From assembly GCA_015063605.1 (NCBI GenBank), contig SVTV01000016.1, forward strand, positions 1-64,000: DNA of 64,000 nucleotides, written 5' to 3'. The notes beneath the pieces were generated by a model, which was not told where the DNA came from, did no database searches, and saw only the letters and a program-made list of their open reading frames with translations. Shown here piece after piece: positions 1 through 10,681 of the stretch. Origin of the DNA: Oscillospiraceae bacterium. Its GTDB lineage: Bacteria; Bacillota; Clostridia; Oscillospirales; SIG627. Made by a program: the position numbers and the translations under genes. Within the stretch, counting starts at the first letter, position 1; each line of letters begins with the position of its first letter.

Positions 1-93
1 GACAGAGTTGTTGACGGTAAAATTGTCGAGCACGGCGGTTCAACTGAAACCTTTGAGACATTCTGGACAAACGGTTTGATTAAACCAGTATAA
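1..93 (+). CDS. 3' end of an unidentified protein (partial)
   Basis: The window opens inside a reading frame that ends at TAA 91-93 and gives 30 C-terminal residues starting DRVVDGKIVEHGG. The DGKIVEH pattern is reminiscent of the last strand of SnoaL-like/ester-cyclase proteins of the NTF2 fold, but 30 residues are too few to be sure. A hairpin at 129-157 follows. The start and most of the gene lie outside the window. Confidence 0.55.
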   Translation, partial: DRVVDGKIVEHGGSTETFETFWTNGLIKPV

Positions 94-128
94 TACCAAT
101 TCCAATTTACCGAATTGCAAAAAGTACA

Positions 129-157
129 CCCCGACAGATCGAGAAAATCTGTCGGGG
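129..157. terminator. 11-bp hairpin between convergent genes
   Basis: A perfect 11-bp stem CCCCGACAGAT/ATCTGTCGGGG surrounds a 7-nt loop. It lies between the gene ending at 93 (+) and the gene ending at 182 (-). The T-run is weak on both strands, so it may stop transcription in either direction only moderately. Confidence 0.6.
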
Positions 158-181
158 TTAACCATTGAGATACACTTAAAT

Positions 182-652
182 TTATTTCTTTTTGAAAATT
201 ATCAATTTGCTTAAAAAATAATTTGCAATGATTACAGCAATGTTGGCGATAAGCTTTGCAACAAGATCGTTGATGCCGATCACGGGGAGGATCATAACGT
301 ATATCATACCTACTTCCATCCCCAAAGAGAGAAGGCGTGCCGTTACGAAGGAAACTGCTTCCTTTGTGACGTTTTTTATACTGTTTGATGTACTTTTGAA
401 AACATAAAGCTTATTTGTCACGAAAGCAAATGCAACTGAGCACACCCAGGATATTATATCTGCCGGTATTATACCGATTTGAAAAATTCTCGTGGCAACG
501 GCGTAAGTAACATATGAAACGATCGTAGTTAAGGCGCCGAATACAAGATACATGAATCCTTCGCTTCTCAAGATAGTGAAATATTTTTCTTTATATTTTT
601 TCGGAATGAGATGCGAAAAAAGACCAATAAAAAAATCTATCAATTTCATCAT
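182..652 (-). CDS. GtrA-like polytopic membrane protein
   Basis: A 156-residue protein with about four hydrophobic segments (residues roughly 30-50, 57-77, 95-117, 125-147) and a Lys-rich end, which is the usual size and layout of the GtrA family (PF04138). Those proteins are thought to move lipid-linked sugars for wall or polysaccharide glycosylation. The reading frame stays open up to 826, but the extra N-terminus would run into the tRNA-Thr gene. I therefore take the ATG at 652 (a second ATG follows at 649), preceded by AAAGG. There is no glycosyltransferase partner beside it in the window, so the substrate cannot be guessed. Confidence 0.75.
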   Translation of the reverse strand: MMKLIDFFIGLFSHLIPKKYKEKYFTILRSEGFMYLVFGALTTIVSYVTYAVATRIFQIGIIPADIISWVCSVAFAFVTNKLYVFKSTSNSIKNVTKEAVSFVTARLLSLGMEVGMIYVMILPVIGINDLVAKLIANIAVIIANYFLSKLIIFKKK

Positions 653-750
653 ATTTATAATAATACCTTTCACAGCAACAGCTTGAAATTTTAAATAACT
701 TTTATTTGTAAATAAAATAATAAAATGGGGAAGAGAATATGAAGAAATAA

Positions 751-781
751 AAAATAAAAGCCCCGAAAAAAACTTCGGAGC
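751..781 (-). terminator. Terminator of the tRNA operon
   Basis: Read on the minus strand, GCTCCGAA pairs with TTCGGGGC (one mismatch) around an A/T-rich loop and is followed by TTTTATTTTTTATTTC. It starts right after the CCA end of tRNA-Thr. Confidence 0.65.
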
Positions 782-857
782 TGGAGCTGACAAGCCGATT
801 CGAACGGCCGACCTCATCCTTACCAAGGATGTGCTCTACCTACTGAGCTATGTCAGC
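782..857 (-). tRNA. tRNA-Thr (GGT)
   Basis: A 76-nt cloverleaf with acceptor GCTGACA/TGTCAGC, anticodon stem CATCC/GGATG and loop TTGGTAA, so the anticodon is GGT (reads ACC/ACU). The discriminator is U and CCA is encoded. It is last in the minus-strand tRNA operon. Confidence 0.95.
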
Positions 858-865
858 AAAAAAAA

Positions 866-942
866 TGGCGATCCGGATGGGACTCGAACCCACGACCTCT
901 AGCGTGACAGGCTAGCGTTCTAACCAACTGAACTACCGGACC
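866..942 (-). tRNA. tRNA-Asp (GTC)
   Basis: A 77-nt cloverleaf with acceptor GGTCCGG/CCGGATC (one G-U), anticodon stem CTAGC/GCTAG and loop CTGTCAC, giving anticodon GTC. The discriminator G is the known identity base for Asp, and CCA is encoded. Confidence 0.95.
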
Positions 943-967
943 AAAATGCCCGATAACCATCGGGCGG

Positions 968-1043
968 TGGTGGAAACAATAGGGCTCGAACCTATGACCC
1001 TCTGCTTGTAAGGCAGATGCTCTCCCAGCTGAGCTATGCTTCC
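968..1043 (-). tRNA. tRNA-Val (TAC)
   Basis: A 76-nt cloverleaf with acceptor GGAAGCA/TGTTTCC, anticodon stem TCTGC/GCAGA and loop CTTACAA, giving anticodon TAC. Discriminator A and encoded CCA. Confidence 0.95.
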
Positions 1044-1046
1044 AAA

Positions 1047-1122
1047 TGGAGCGGATTACGGGGCTCGAACCCGCCACCTCGACCTTGGCAAGGTCGCGCT
1101 CTACCAAATGAGCTAAATCCGC
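1047..1122 (-). tRNA. tRNA-Gly (GCC)
   Basis: A 76-nt cloverleaf with acceptor GCGGATT/AATCCGC, anticodon stem CGACC/GGTCG and loop TTGCCAA, giving anticodon GCC. Discriminator U and encoded CCA; only 3 nt separate it from tRNA-Val. Confidence 0.95.
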
Positions 1123-1166
1123 AGGATTGTAAAATTGTATATGCCTGGTTTCCAGTTTTACCGGAA

Positions 1167-1242
<76 letters not shown>

Positions 1243-1323
1243 AAATCTTTCAGCGGCTGTCGACCGCAGTCGTTTTGGTACTCGGTTTTGCTTTCGTTTG
1301 CCGTGTTCCTTGCGACGGGTGTT

Positions 1324-1352
1324 ATTATAGCACTATCGGATCGATTTGTCAA
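1324..1352 (-). promoter_or_regulatory. Sigma-A promoter of the tRNA operon
   Basis: On the minus strand a consensus TTGACA (1352-1347) and consensus TATAAT (1329-1324) are separated by exactly 17 bp. A GC-rich stretch follows the -10. This is a full-consensus promoter, as expected for stable RNA, and would give one transcript carrying Phe-Gly-Val-Asp-Thr. Confidence 0.88.
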
Positions 1353-1722
1353 CCCCTTTTTTTAAAATTTTTTCGATTTTTTTGAAAAAAATTTGATTGG
1401 TTTTAAAAAACGTTGATTTTCCAGTGAAAAACGCTATGGGAGAATTTTCGAATGTTTTTAGAAAAATACGTATTTTTACCGAGAAGCTAAAAAATGTGCC
1501 GAAAAAATTTTAAAAAATTTTTGGGATGCTTTTGATAACGTGAAAAAAGCGTGCCGGTATGCGGCTTTGTACGAGTGGGTAGATATGGAATGAGTCCGCA
1601 TTCGCGGAAGGAGGGCGCACATACGAAAAAAATGAAATATTGAGAAAAATCAAAATAACGAATATTTTCCTCTTGTTTGACAAAAAAAACTCAAAAAAAT
1701 GTAAAAAAACGCTTTTTGCCTC
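1353..1722. other. AT-rich intergenic region between tRNA operon and rpoB
   Basis: This stretch is full of A and T runs and holds no convincing open frame, RNA gene or repeat. The only local structure I see is a short TCCGC/GCGGA stem-loop near 1592-1607. The usual upstream partners rplK, rplA, rplJ and rplL are not here. Confidence 0.5.
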
Positions 1723-1751
1723 TTGACAAACAAAGAAACATGTGATATCAT
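1723..1751 (+). promoter_or_regulatory. Promoter of rpoBC (extended -10)
   Basis: TTGACA at 1723-1728 is followed after 17 bp by TATCAT at 1746-1751, preceded by TGA, so it carries an extended -10 (TGnTATCAT). The bases TATCATTATAAA here are identical to those at the rpsL promoter (9515-9526). The leader to the rpoB start is about 100 nt. A second TTGACA at 1677-1682 has no good partner. Confidence 0.8.
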
Positions 1752-1857
1752 TATAAACTGCACTATCATAGGTATACTGCCCAAATAGTGCGTTGGAATG
1801 TTTTAAATTAAATCGCTTATTATAGATATGAAATTTTGAATGGAGTGGTTGAAGAAA

Positions 1858-4800
1858 ATGATGAAGCCCTGCAAGCTTGGCACAACGACAAGAATGAGCT
1901 TTTCCAAAATCGATGAAAAGCTTGAAATGCCCAATCTGATCGAGGTGCAGAAGAAATCCTATCAGTGGTTCCTCAATGAAGGTCTGATGGAGGTACTAAA
2001 GGACGTATCCCCCATAGTTGACTATTCCGGTAATCTCTTTATCGAATTTGTTGACTACAAGATGGAGAGCGTTCCCAAGTACTCTATAGAAGAATGCAAG
2101 GAGCGTGATGTAAATTACGCCGTGCCTCTTCGTGTTAGAGTAAGACTTTCCAAAAAGTCTACAGACGAAATAAAGGAACAGGAGATCTTCATGGGAGATT
2201 TCCCGCTTATGACGGAGAACGGAACCTTCGTTATAAACGGCGCCGAGAGAGTTATAGTATCTCAGATCGTTCGTTCGCCCGGTATATATTACGAAAAAAC
2301 AACGGATAAGATGGGTAAAACCACTCTTGCCTCCACTGTTATTCCTTACAGAGGAGCATGGTTGGAATATGAGACAGATATCAACGATATCTTCTATGTA
2401 AGAATCGACAAGAACAGAAAGATCCCGATAACCGTGCTTATTCGTGCTCTCGGATATTCCGAGGATCATCAGATATACGAGATATTCGGTGATGACCCCA
2501 AGATCAAGAATACAATAGAAAAAGACGGAATGGCTGCGGCTGTTGAGCTTAACAAGACATCCCTTTACGAGGAAGCTCTGAAGGAAGTTTACAGAAAGCT
2601 CCGTCCCGGCGATCCTGCCCTCATGGAGAGTGCTCAGATACTTATCCACAATCTTTTCTTTGATTCAAAGCGTTACGATATATCCGCAGTAGGCAGATAC
2701 AAGTTCAACAAGAAGCTTTCTCTCACCAAGAGAATAGCGGGTTGCAGATTGTCAAGCCCCGTTGCATCTCCCGTTACAGGCGAATTGCTCTTTGATGCTG
2801 ATACTCTTCTCGACAGGGAGAAGGCTCAGGCTATCCAGGATGCCGGCGTAAGCGAGGTATTCGTATATACGGACAGCGAAAAGAGAGAGAATATATGCAA
2901 GGTATTCACCAACGGTATGGTGGATATGTCCAAGATAGTCGGTTTCGACGTTAAGGAAGCGACCGGCATCAAGGAAATGGGCGATCTCAAGACACTTCTT
3001 TCCATAATTGAAGAAGCTAACGGAGACAAGGAAGAGATCATCCGTCTCATCAATAAGCGCCGTGAGGAGCTTATTCCCAGACACATAACAAAGGCTGATA
3101 TATTCGCATCCATAAACTACATGCTTTGCCTCAGCTATAATATAGGTACTCCCGATGATATAGACCATCTCGGAAACAGAAGACTCCGTTCCGTAGGCGA
3201 GCTTCTTCAGAATCAGCTCAGAATAGGCTTCTCCAGAATGGATAAGATAGTTAAGGAACGTATGTCCATTCAGGATGATGAAAACCTTACGCCTCAGACA
3301 CTTATCAACATAAGACCCGTTGTAGCGGCTATCAAGGAATTCTTCGGTTCTTCTCCCTTGTCTCAGTTCATGGATCAGAACAATCCTCTTTCCGAGCTGA
3401 CGCATAAGAGACGTCTTTCCGCATTGGGTCCCGGCGGTCTTTCCAGAGACAGAGCATCCTTCGAGGTTCGAGACGTTCACTATACACAGTACGGAAGAAT
3501 GTGTCCCATCGAAACTCCCGAAGGTCCCAACATCGGACTTATATCCTATCTTTCCACATATGCACGTATCAGTGATTTCGGCTTTATCGAGGCTCCTTAC
3601 AGAAGAGTTGACAAAGAGACCGGAGTCGTAACCGACGAGATCGTTTACATGACAGCTGACGTCGAGGACGAATACGTTGTAGCACAGGCGAACGAGCCTT
3701 TGACAGAGGACAACAAGTTCGTGAACAAGAGAGTTACGGCGAGAGCACGTGAAGAGATACTTGAGGTCGATAAGGAAAGCATAGACTTTATGGATGTATC
3801 TCCTAAGATGGTGGTATCCGTTGCGACGGCTCTTATCCCCTTCCTTGAAAACGACGACAACTCCAGAGCCCTCATGGGATCCAACATGCAGAAGCAGGCG
3901 GTTCCCCTTATGGTAACGGAGGCTCCCGTAGTCGGAACGGGCATGGAATACAAGGCGGCTGTAGACTCCGGCGTCTGCGTTCTTGCAAGAAAGTCCGGTA
4001 TTGTCGAAAACGTCTGCGCAGATTCCATCGCTGTTAAGAACGATGACGGAACAAAAGAAACATACAAGCTTATCAAGTTCAAGAGAACGAACCAGGGTAC
4101 ATGTATAAATCAGAGACCCATCGTGAAGAAGGGTGACGAGATAGAGGCAGGTCAGGTAATTGCCGACGGTGCCGCAACCTCCAACGGAGAGCTTGCACTC
4201 GGTAAGAACGTCCTTATCGGATTTATGACATGGGAAGGCTACAATTACGAGGATGCCGTTCTTCTCAACGAAAGACTTGTAAGAGATGACGTATACACTT
4301 CTATCCATATTGAGGAATATTCTCACGAGGCAAGAGATACAAAGCTCGGTCCGGAAGAGATAACGAGAGATATTCCCAGTGTAGGCGACGATGCTCTTAA
4401 GGAGCTTACAGCCGACGGTGTTATCCGCAAGGGTGCCGAGGTACATGCAGGCGATATCCTTGTAGGTAAGGTCACACCCAAGGGTGAAACAGAGCTTACT
4501 CCCGAAGAAAGACTTCTCAGAGCCATCTTTGGCGAGAAGGCAAGAGAGGTAAGAGATACTTCTCTCCGCTTGCCCCACGGCGAAAGCGGAATAATCGTTG
4601 ATGTCAAGACATTATCGAGAGATGCGGGAGATACGGAGCTTCCTCCCGGAGTAAACAAAGTAGTTAAAGTTTATGTAGCTCAGAAGAGAAAAATATCCGT
4701 CGGTGATAAAATGGCGGGTCGTCACGGTAATAAGGGTGTCATTTCAAGAATACTTCCTTCCGAGGATATGCCCTTCCTTCCCAACGGTCAGCCCCTCGAT

Positions 4801-5613
4801 ATAGTCCTCAATCCTCTGGGCGTTCCTTCCCGAATGAACATAGGACAGGTGCTTGAGGTTCATCTCGGACGTGCCGCAAAGGAATTGGGTATCAAGGTCA
4901 TGACTCCTGTATTCGACGGCGCAAACGAAAGCGATATAGCAAATGCATTGGATCAGGCAGGACTTCCTTCCGACGGTAAGACCGTACTTTACGACGGCAG
5001 AACGGGTGAACCCTTTGACAGCCGCGTAACTGTAGGTTACATGTACTTCCTTAAGCTCCATCATCTTGTTGATGATAAGATCCACGCTCGTTCCACAGGT
5101 CCCTACTCTCTCATAACACAGCAGCCTTTGGGCGGTAAAGCTCAGTTCGGCGGCCAGCGTTTCGGAGAAATGGAAGTTTGGGCTCTCGAGGCATACGGCG
5201 CGGCATATACGCTTCAGGAAATATTGACAGTCAAGTCCGACGACGTTATAGGACGTGTAAAGACGTTCGAATCCATTGTCAAGGGACAGAATATTCCCAC
5301 TCCCGGTGTTCCCGAGTCATTTAAGGTCCTTATCAAAGAGCTTCAGTCTCTCGGTCTCAATATTCAGGTATTGAATAAGAACAACGAAGAGATAGCCCTC
5401 AAGGAAATATCCGAAGAGGAAGTACGTCCGAAGGCTCGTTTCGATAAGAGCCTCTTGGGTGAGGAAGTATACGACGGCGACAAGGATGCAACGCTCTATG
5501 ACGACCAGCTCGGTGCTGATGATGACGAGGATCCTTATATGGACAGCGATAACGATGAGGAGTATTACGGCAAAGAGCTTGATTTCGACGGTGAAGATAA
5601 TACAGATTATTGA
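1858..5613 (+). CDS. rpoB: DNA-directed RNA polymerase subunit beta
   Basis: A 1251-residue beta subunit, of normal length for Firmicutes. I chose ATG 1858 because GGAGTGG at 1842-1848 sits 9 nt upstream and [11 protein letters not shown] matches clostridial N-termini; the in-frame ATG at 1840 has no ribosome binding site. The rifampicin region is wild type: the stretch from [12 protein letters not shown] through [12 protein letters not shown] keeps the Gln, Asp, Asn, His, Arg and Ser positions commonly mutated in resistance. The C-terminus ends in a strongly acidic tail of about 35 residues. It heads the rpoB-rpoC operon (18-nt gap to rpoC) but lacks rplJ/rplL upstream, so it has its own promoter. 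Confidence 0.98.
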   Translation: MMKPCKLGTTTRMSFSKIDEKLEMPNLIEVQKKSYQWFLNEGLMEVLKDVSPIVDYSGNLFIEFVDYKMESVPKYSIEECKERDVNYAVPLRVRVRLSKKSTDEIKEQEIFMGDFPLMTENGTFVINGAERVIVSQIVRSPGIYYEKTTDKMGKTTLASTVIPYRGAWLEYETDINDIFYVRIDKNRKIPITVLIRALGYSEDHQIYEIFGDDPKIKNTIEKDGMAAAVELNKTSLYEEALKEVYRKLRPGDPALMESAQILIHNLFFDSKRYDISAVGRYKFNKKLSLTKRIAGCRLSSPVASPVTGELLFDADTLLDREKAQAIQDAGVSEVFVYTDSEKRENICKVFTNGMVDMSKIVGFDVKEATGIKEMGDLKTLLSIIEEANGDKEEIIRLINKRREELIPRHITKADIFASINYMLCLSYNIGTPDDIDHLGNRRLRSVGELLQNQLRIGFSRMDKIVKERMSIQDDENLTPQTLINIRPVVAAIKEFFGSSPLSQFMDQNNPLSELTHKRRLSALGPGGLSRDRASFEVRDVHYTQYGRMCPIETPEGPNIGLISYLSTYARISDFGFIEAPYRRVDKETGVVTDEIVYMTADVEDEYVVAQANEPLTEDNKFVNKRVTARAREEILEVDKESIDFMDVSPKMVVSVATALIPFLENDDNSRALMGSNMQKQAVPLMVTEAPVVGTGMEYKAAVDSGVCVLARKSGIVENVCADSIAVKNDDGTKETYKLIKFKRTNQGTCINQRPIVKKGDEIEAGQVIADGAATSNGELALGKNVLIGFMTWEGYNYEDAVLLNERLVRDDVYTSIHIEEYSHEARDTKLGPEEITRDIPSVGDDALKELTADGVIRKGAEVHAGDILVGKVTPKGETELTPEERLLRAIFGEKAREVRDTSLRLPHGESGIIVDVKTLSRDAGDTELPPGVNKVVKVYVAQKRKISVGDKMAGRHGNKGVISRILPSEDMPFLPNGQPLDIVLNPLGVPSRMNIGQVLEVHLGRAAKELGIKVMTPVFDGANESDIANALDQAGLPSDGKTVLYDGRTGEPFDSRVTVGYMYFLKLHHLVDDKIHARSTGPYSLITQQPLGGKAQFGGQRFGEMEVWALEAYGAAYTLQEILTVKSDDVIGRVKTFESIVKGQNIPTPGVPESFKVLIKELQSLGLNIQVLNKNNEEIALKEISEEEVRPKARFDKSLLGEEVYDGDKDATLYDDQLGADDDEDPYMDSDNDEEYYGKELDFDGEDNTDY

Positions 5614-5631
5614 TAAAGTGAGGCAGCGTTA

Positions 5632-8600
5632 ATGGAACATATAGATTTCGATAAGATTAAAATAGGTCTTGCGTCTCCCGATATGATAAGAAAATGGTCA
5701 TACGGCGAGGTTAAGAAGCCTGAGACGATAAACTACAGAACGCTGAAGCCGGAACGCGACGGTCTTTTCTGCGAAAGGATCTTTGGACCGACAAAAGACT
5801 GGGAATGCTTTTGCGGTAAGTATAAGAAGGTCAGATTCGTAGGTAAGGTCTGCGAAAAGTGCGGTGTTGAAGTTACAACCAACAAAGTAAGAAGAGAAAG
5901 AATGGGTCATATCGAGCTTGCCGCTCCCGTATCCCATATATGGTATTTCAGAGCTATTCCCTCAAGAATGGGTCTCCTTCTTGATATATCTCCCAGAATA
6001 CTCGAAAGAGTTCTCTACTTTGCTCAGTATATAGTTATTGATCCCAGAGATACCAAGCTTGCTCCCAATCAGGCATTGACAGAGCAGGAGTACAGAACGG
6101 CATGCGAAAAGTATGACGGCGATTTTGAAGCGGGTATCGGCGCTGAGGCTGTTAAGAAGCTTTTGCAGAGACTCGATCTCGAAGAGCTTTCGAAGTCCTT
6201 GAAGCAGCAGCTCCCCGGAGCAAGCGGTCAGAAGAAGATGCGCATAGTCAAGAGACTTGAGGTCGTTGAATCCTTCAGACTTTCCGGAAATAAGCCGGAA
6301 TGGATGATACTCGATGTTGTTCCGGTAATTCCTCCGGATATCCGCCCCATGGTACAGCTTGACGGCGGCAGATTCGCAACAAGTGACCTTAACGATCTTT
6401 ACAGAAGAGTTATAAACAGAAACAACCGACTCAGAAAGCTCATGGAGCTTCATGCGCCGGAAATAATCATAAGAAACGAAAAAAGAATGCTTCAGGAAGC
6501 TGTCGATGCTCTCATCGATAACGGCAGAAGAGGCAGACCCGTAACCGGACCCAGCAGCCGTCCTTTGAAGTCTCTTTCCGAGATGCTCAGAGGTAAGCAG
6601 GGACGTTTCCGTCAGAACCTTCTCGGAAAACGTGTTGACTATTCCGGACGTTCGGTTATCGTTGTAGGACCCGACCTTAAGATATACCAGTGCGGTCTTC
6701 CCAAGGAAATGGCATTGGAACTCTTCAAGCCCTTCGTAATGAAGAGACTTGTTGAAACGGGTAAGGCTACGAACATCAAGGATGCAAAGAAGCGTGTGGA
6801 ACGCGTTAACGGCGAGGTCTGGGACGCATTGGAAATGGTCATCAAGGATCATCCCGTTCTTTTGAACCGTGCCCCTACACTTCACAGACTTTCTATTCAG
6901 GCATTCGAGCCGGTGCTTGTTGAAGGCAGAGCAATAAAGCTCCATCCTCTTGTATGTACTGCGTTCAACGCTGACTTCGACGGAGACCAGATGCCTGTAC
7001 ACGTTCCTCTTTCTCCCGAAGCTCAGGCTGAGGCACGTTTCCTCATGCTTTCCGTAAACAACCTGTTGAAGCCCGTTAACGGCCGTGCAGTTACCGTTCC
7101 TACACAGGACATGGTATTGGGAAGCTACTATCTCACATACGAAAGAGATTTCGTAAACGATACAGATGAAAAGCGCCGCCCCGACGAAGACGGTGCGGGT
7201 AAGATCTTCCGCAATATGGATGAGGCGATCATGGCTTACGAATGCCACGATCTCGGACTCCATGCAAGAATAAAGATCAGAGTATCCAAGGAAAGAGAAG
7301 ACGGCGAGGTCGTTACAGGTCTTGTCGAAACAACTCTCGGAAGAATGATCTTCAACTCCAAGATACCTCAGAATCTCGGATTCGTTGACAGAACAAAGCC
7401 CGAGAACTTCTTGAAGCCCGAAATAGACTTTATAGTAACCAAGGATGAATTGGGTAAGATTATCGACAGATGTATCAAGTACTGCGGTCCCGAGGTTACG
7501 GCAGAGGTGCTTGATGATATCAAGTCCATGGGCTTCCGTTACTCCACTAAGGGCGCTATCACCATATCCGTTTCCGATATGACGGTGCCTAAGGAAAAGC
7601 CTGTTATAATCGCCGCTGCGGAAGCAGAGATCGAAAAGATAACAAAGCTTTACAAGCTCGGTCTGTTCTCGGATGAGGAGCGTTATAAGAAGGTAATCAA
7701 GATTTGGGAAGATGCTACGAAGGATGTTACCTCGGCTCTTCAGAAGAACCTCAAGAAGGATAATCCTATCAACATGATGGCGGTATCCGGTGCGAGAGGT
7801 TCAATCAAGCAGATAAGACAGCTTGCCGGAATGCGTGGACTTATGGCGACTGCTACAGGTAAGACACTGGAGCTTCCCATCAAGGCTAACTTCCGTGAAG
7901 GCTTGAATATATTGGAATACTTTATCGCCGCAAGAGGTGCCCGTAAGGGTCTTGCCGATACGGCGCTGAGAACGGCTGACTCCGGTTATCTTACAAGACG
8001 ACTCGTTGACGTATCTCAGGAGGTCATTATTCGTGAGCATGACTGCGGCTCTGAAAAGGGTATATGGGTAACCGACATCCGTGAAGGAAATGAGCTTATC
8101 GAGTCTCTTGCAGACAGAATACTCGGACGTTTTACCGTTGAGCCTATTGTTGATCCTAACACAGGCGAGCTTATCATCGGAAAGAACGAAATGATTACCG
8201 AGGATGAGGTAAAGCGCATAACGGCAGCGGGAATAGAAAAGGTATGCGTAAGAAGTATTCTCGAATGTAAGGCTAAGTACGGAGTGTGCGCTCACTGCTA
8301 CGGTTCCGACCTTGCATCCGGTAAGACCGTTAACATCGGTGAAGCTGTCGGTATCATAGCCGCTCAGTCCATCGGTGAGCCCGGTACACAGCTTACCATG
8401 AGAACGTTCCATACAGGCGGTGTCGCAGGAAACGATATCACTCAGGGTCTTCCCAGAGTTGAAGAGCTCTTCGAAGCAAGAAGCCCCAAGAAGCCGGCTA
8501 TGGTTGCGGAATTCGACGGTATTGTTCGTATAGACGATACAAAGAAGCAGCGCCACCTTATCCTTACCGGAAACGGCGAAGGCGAAGAAAAATCCTACAC

Positions 8601-9396
8601 CATACCCTACGGTACACATCTTAAGGTTGCCGACGGCGATGCTGTCATCAAGGGTCAGCTCCTTACAGAGGGTGTAAAGAAGCCCACGGATATAGTAAGA
8701 GTAGACGGACTTGCCGCCGCTTACGAATATATCATCAAAGAAGTTCAGCGTGTTTACAGACTTCAGGCCGTTGAGATCAACGATAAGCACATTGAAGTTA
8801 TCGCACGCCAGATGACCAGAAAGGTCAGAGTAGAGAACCCCGGAAGCACAAATCTTCTTGCGGGCGCACTTTGCGACATAACCGAATTCAACGAAGAGAA
8901 CGAAGCTGTTCAGAAGCGTCTTGACGCAGGCGAAGCAGGTCTTGCACTTGCGGAATCCTCTCCCGTTCTTCTCGGTATCACAAAGGCATCTCTTTCCACT
9001 GAATCCTTCCTTTCCGCAGCATCCTTCCAGGAGACCACAAAGGTTCTTACTGAAGCTGCTATCAAGGGTAAGATCGATCCTCTGCTCGGACTTAAGGAAA
9101 ACGTCATAATCGGTAAGCTCATTCCCGCAGGTACGGGTATGAACTACTACAATGATGTTGAAGTAGAAGAGACCGAAAAGAACAAAGAGGATATGCCCGA
9201 AGGAAAGTATATGGATACACTTGACCTTGCCGAAGAAGTAAAGAGCTCCTACGAATACGATCCCATGGAGGATGAGGGCGAATTCGAAGAGAATGAGTTC
9301 GATGAAGCCGATGAGGAACTTTCCGATGAGGATGAAGAGCTCTATGATGACGATTTCGACGACGAGGACGAGGAGTTTCCCGAGGACGAAGAATAA
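5632..9396 (+). CDS. rpoC: DNA-directed RNA polymerase subunit beta'
   Basis: A 1254-residue beta' subunit. Visible hallmarks are the N-terminal zinc ribbon (CFCGKYKK...CEKCGVEV, residues about 63-81), the catalytic NADFDGDQM loop (about 446-454) holding the three Mg-binding Asp residues, and the second zinc site with CVRS, C, GVCAHC (about 875-895). The residue after the catalytic loop is Pro (DGDQMPVH) where most bacteria have Ala. The last roughly 50 residues are almost all Asp and Glu, an unusually long acidic tail. The start ATG 5632 is preceded by GTGAGG, 18 nt after rpoB. Confidence 0.98.
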   Translation: MEHIDFDKIKIGLASPDMIRKWSYGEVKKPETINYRTLKPERDGLFCERIFGPTKDWECFCGKYKKVRFVGKVCEKCGVEVTTNKVRRERMGHIELAAPVSHIWYFRAIPSRMGLLLDISPRILERVLYFAQYIVIDPRDTKLAPNQALTEQEYRTACEKYDGDFEAGIGAEAVKKLLQRLDLEELSKSLKQQLPGASGQKKMRIVKRLEVVESFRLSGNKPEWMILDVVPVIPPDIRPMVQLDGGRFATSDLNDLYRRVINRNNRLRKLMELHAPEIIIRNEKRMLQEAVDALIDNGRRGRPVTGPSSRPLKSLSEMLRGKQGRFRQNLLGKRVDYSGRSVIVVGPDLKIYQCGLPKEMALELFKPFVMKRLVETGKATNIKDAKKRVERVNGEVWDALEMVIKDHPVLLNRAPTLHRLSIQAFEPVLVEGRAIKLHPLVCTAFNADFDGDQMPVHVPLSPEAQAEARFLMLSVNNLLKPVNGRAVTVPTQDMVLGSYYLTYERDFVNDTDEKRRPDEDGAGKIFRNMDEAIMAYECHDLGLHARIKIRVSKEREDGEVVTGLVETTLGRMIFNSKIPQNLGFVDRTKPENFLKPEIDFIVTKDELGKIIDRCIKYCGPEVTAEVLDDIKSMGFRYSTKGAITISVSDMTVPKEKPVIIAAAEAEIEKITKLYKLGLFSDEERYKKVIKIWEDATKDVTSALQKNLKKDNPINMMAVSGARGSIKQIRQLAGMRGLMATATGKTLELPIKANFREGLNILEYFIAARGARKGLADTALRTADSGYLTRRLVDVSQEVIIREHDCGSEKGIWVTDIREGNELIESLADRILGRFTVEPIVDPNTGELIIGKNEMITEDEVKRITAAGIEKVCVRSILECKAKYGVCAHCYGSDLASGKTVNIGEAVGIIAAQSIGEPGTQLTMRTFHTGGVAGNDITQGLPRVEELFEARSPKKPAMVAEFDGIVRIDDTKKQRHLILTGNGEGEEKSYTIPYGTHLKVADGDAVIKGQLLTEGVKKPTDIVRVDGLAAAYEYIIKEVQRVYRLQAVEINDKHIEVIARQMTRKVRVENPGSTNLLAGALCDITEFNEENEAVQKRLDAGEAGLALAESSPVLLGITKASLSTESFLSAASFQETTKVLTEAAIKGKIDPLLGLKENVIIGKLIPAGTGMNYYNDVEVEETEKNKEDMPEGKYMDTLDLAEEVKSSYEYDPMEDEGEFEENEFDEADEELSDEDEELYDDDFDDEDEEFPEDEE

Positions 9397-9491
9397 CAAG
9401 AAACGATTTGTGCAATGTGCACTGATTGATTGAAAAAATCGGCAGTTGCATGGTCAAAACAGAGAAATGCATTGCAGGGCGGTAAAAACTA

Positions 9492-9520
9492 TTGACTTTT
9501 GCCGTCCTGTGTGTTATCAT
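9492..9520 (+). promoter_or_regulatory. Promoter of the rpsL-rpsG-fusA-tuf operon
   Basis: TTGACT (9492-9497), 17 bp, then TATCAT (9515-9520) with TGT just before it (extended -10). The -10 and flank TATCATTATAAA repeat the rpoB promoter exactly. The leader to rpsL is only about 25 nt. Confidence 0.78.
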
Positions 9521-9551
9521 TATAAATGATTTTGTAGTAAGGAGGTGCAAT

Positions 9552-9971
9552 ATGCCAACATTTAACCAACTGGTACGTTTCGGACGTCAGCAGCTTACCT
9601 ATAAGTCTAAGTCTCCCGCGTTGCAGACAGGAGTTAACACATTGAAGAAGACTTCTATCGATCTCGCTTCTCCTCAAAAGCGCGGTGTTTGCACTAAGGT
9701 AACAACCAAGACACCTAAGAAGCCGAACTCCGCTCTTCGTAAGATAGCAAGAGTACGTCTTTCCAACGGCGCCGAAGTAACAGCATACATTCCGGGAATC
9801 GGACACAACCTTCAGGAACACTCTGTCGTTATGATCAGAGGCGGAAGAGTTAAGGACCTCCCCGGTGTGCGTTACCACATCATCCGCGGTACACTCGATA
9901 CACAGGGTGTTAACGGAAGAAACCAGTCGCGCAGTAAGTACGGCGCGAAGAAAGCAAAGGCGAAGAAGTAA
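9552..9971 (+). CDS. rpsL: 30S ribosomal protein S12
   Basis: A 139-residue S12 that shapes the decoding centre of the small subunit. The start MPTFNQLVR is typical and AAGGAGGT lies 6 nt upstream, which rules out the longer frame from 9492. Both lysines linked to streptomycin response are wild type (in [11 protein letters not shown] and [13 protein letters not shown]), so no rpsL-type streptomycin resistance is predicted. It opens the str operon. A 167-nt gap to rpsG holds a small CGGAGT/ACTCCG stem-loop (10077-10095). Confidence 0.98.
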   Translation: MPTFNQLVRFGRQQLTYKSKSPALQTGVNTLKKTSIDLASPQKRGVCTKVTTKTPKKPNSALRKIARVRLSNGAEVTAYIPGIGHNLQEHSVVMIRGGRVKDLPGVRYHIIRGTLDTQGVNGRNQSRSKYGAKKAKAKK

Positions 9972-10138
9972 TCGCGTTTGTGTTAAGTGTGCTAATATTG
10001 ACATCATATAGATATATAACGATTTCAAATGTTTTGATATCGTATCATACTTTTGATGCGTCAAATTTAGCACTGACGGAGTTATAAACACTCCGAGTAC
10101 CGAAGATATCATAAAAATTAATGAAGGAGGGAAGTTAA

Positions 10139-10609
10139 GTGCCGAGAAGAGGACAAATTTCCAAGAGAGAAATACTTCCGGATCCGTTGTACAATTCCAA
10201 GCTTGTTTCCAAGCTTATAAACAATATAATGTATGACGGTAAGAAGGGTGTCGCACAGACAATAGTATACGACGCATTTGAAATCGTAAAGGCAAAGACA
10301 GGTAATGAGCCTCTTGAAAGCTTCCAGAAAGCTCTCGAGAACATTATGCCTGTACTTGAAGTAAAGGCACGCCGAGTAGGCGGTTCCACATATCAGGTTC
10401 CGATCGAAGTCAGAGCTGACAGACGTCAGACACTCGGTCTCAGATGGCTCATCGGTTATTCCAGAAACCGTGGTGAAAGAACTATGGCGGAGAGACTTGC
10501 AGGCGAGATAATGGATGCTTGCAACGGAATAGGCGGAGCTGTTAAGAAGCGTGAAGATACGCACAAGATGGCTGAGGCTAACAAGGCGTTCGCACATTTC
10601 AGATATTAA
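10139..10609 (+). CDS. rpsG: 30S ribosomal protein S7
   Basis: A 156-residue S7, the primary 16S rRNA binder that nucleates the head of the small subunit. The start is GTG 10139 with AAGGAGGG 8 nt upstream, and the N-terminus [11 protein letters not shown] is typical. Conserved blocks include the [11 protein letters not shown]-like stretch around residue 79 and the [11 protein letters not shown] helix. It lies between rpsL and fusA as in most bacteria. S7 autoregulates the str operon in E. coli; I see no clear copy of that RNA site here. Confidence 0.97.
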   Translation: MPRRGQISKREILPDPLYNSKLVSKLINNIMYDGKKGVAQTIVYDAFEIVKAKTGNEPLESFQKALENIMPVLEVKARRVGGSTYQVPIEVRADRRQTLGLRWLIGYSRNRGERTMAERLAGEIMDACNGIGGAVKKREDTHKMAEANKAFAHFRY

Positions 10610-10681
10610 TTTCAAGTTTGAACACATGTTTGAACGAAGCCAAGCGGCGATGGCTTTATTTCGCCGGGAAAAGGAGCAAAA

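Noticed and set aside
1840-1857. Upstream in-frame ATG of rpoB
   Set aside because: No ribosome binding site before it; the ATG at 1858 has GGAGTGG at good distance and matches family starts.
2752-4578. 608-codon open frame on the minus strand inside rpoB
   Set aside because: It is a shadow of rpoB codon bias: Cys/Ser/Leu-rich, no domain, no ribosome binding site. Similar shadows in rpoC, fusA and tuf were also dropped.
9998-10003. TTGACA between rpsL and rpsG as an internal promoter
   Set aside because: Nothing like a -10 follows at 16-18 bp.
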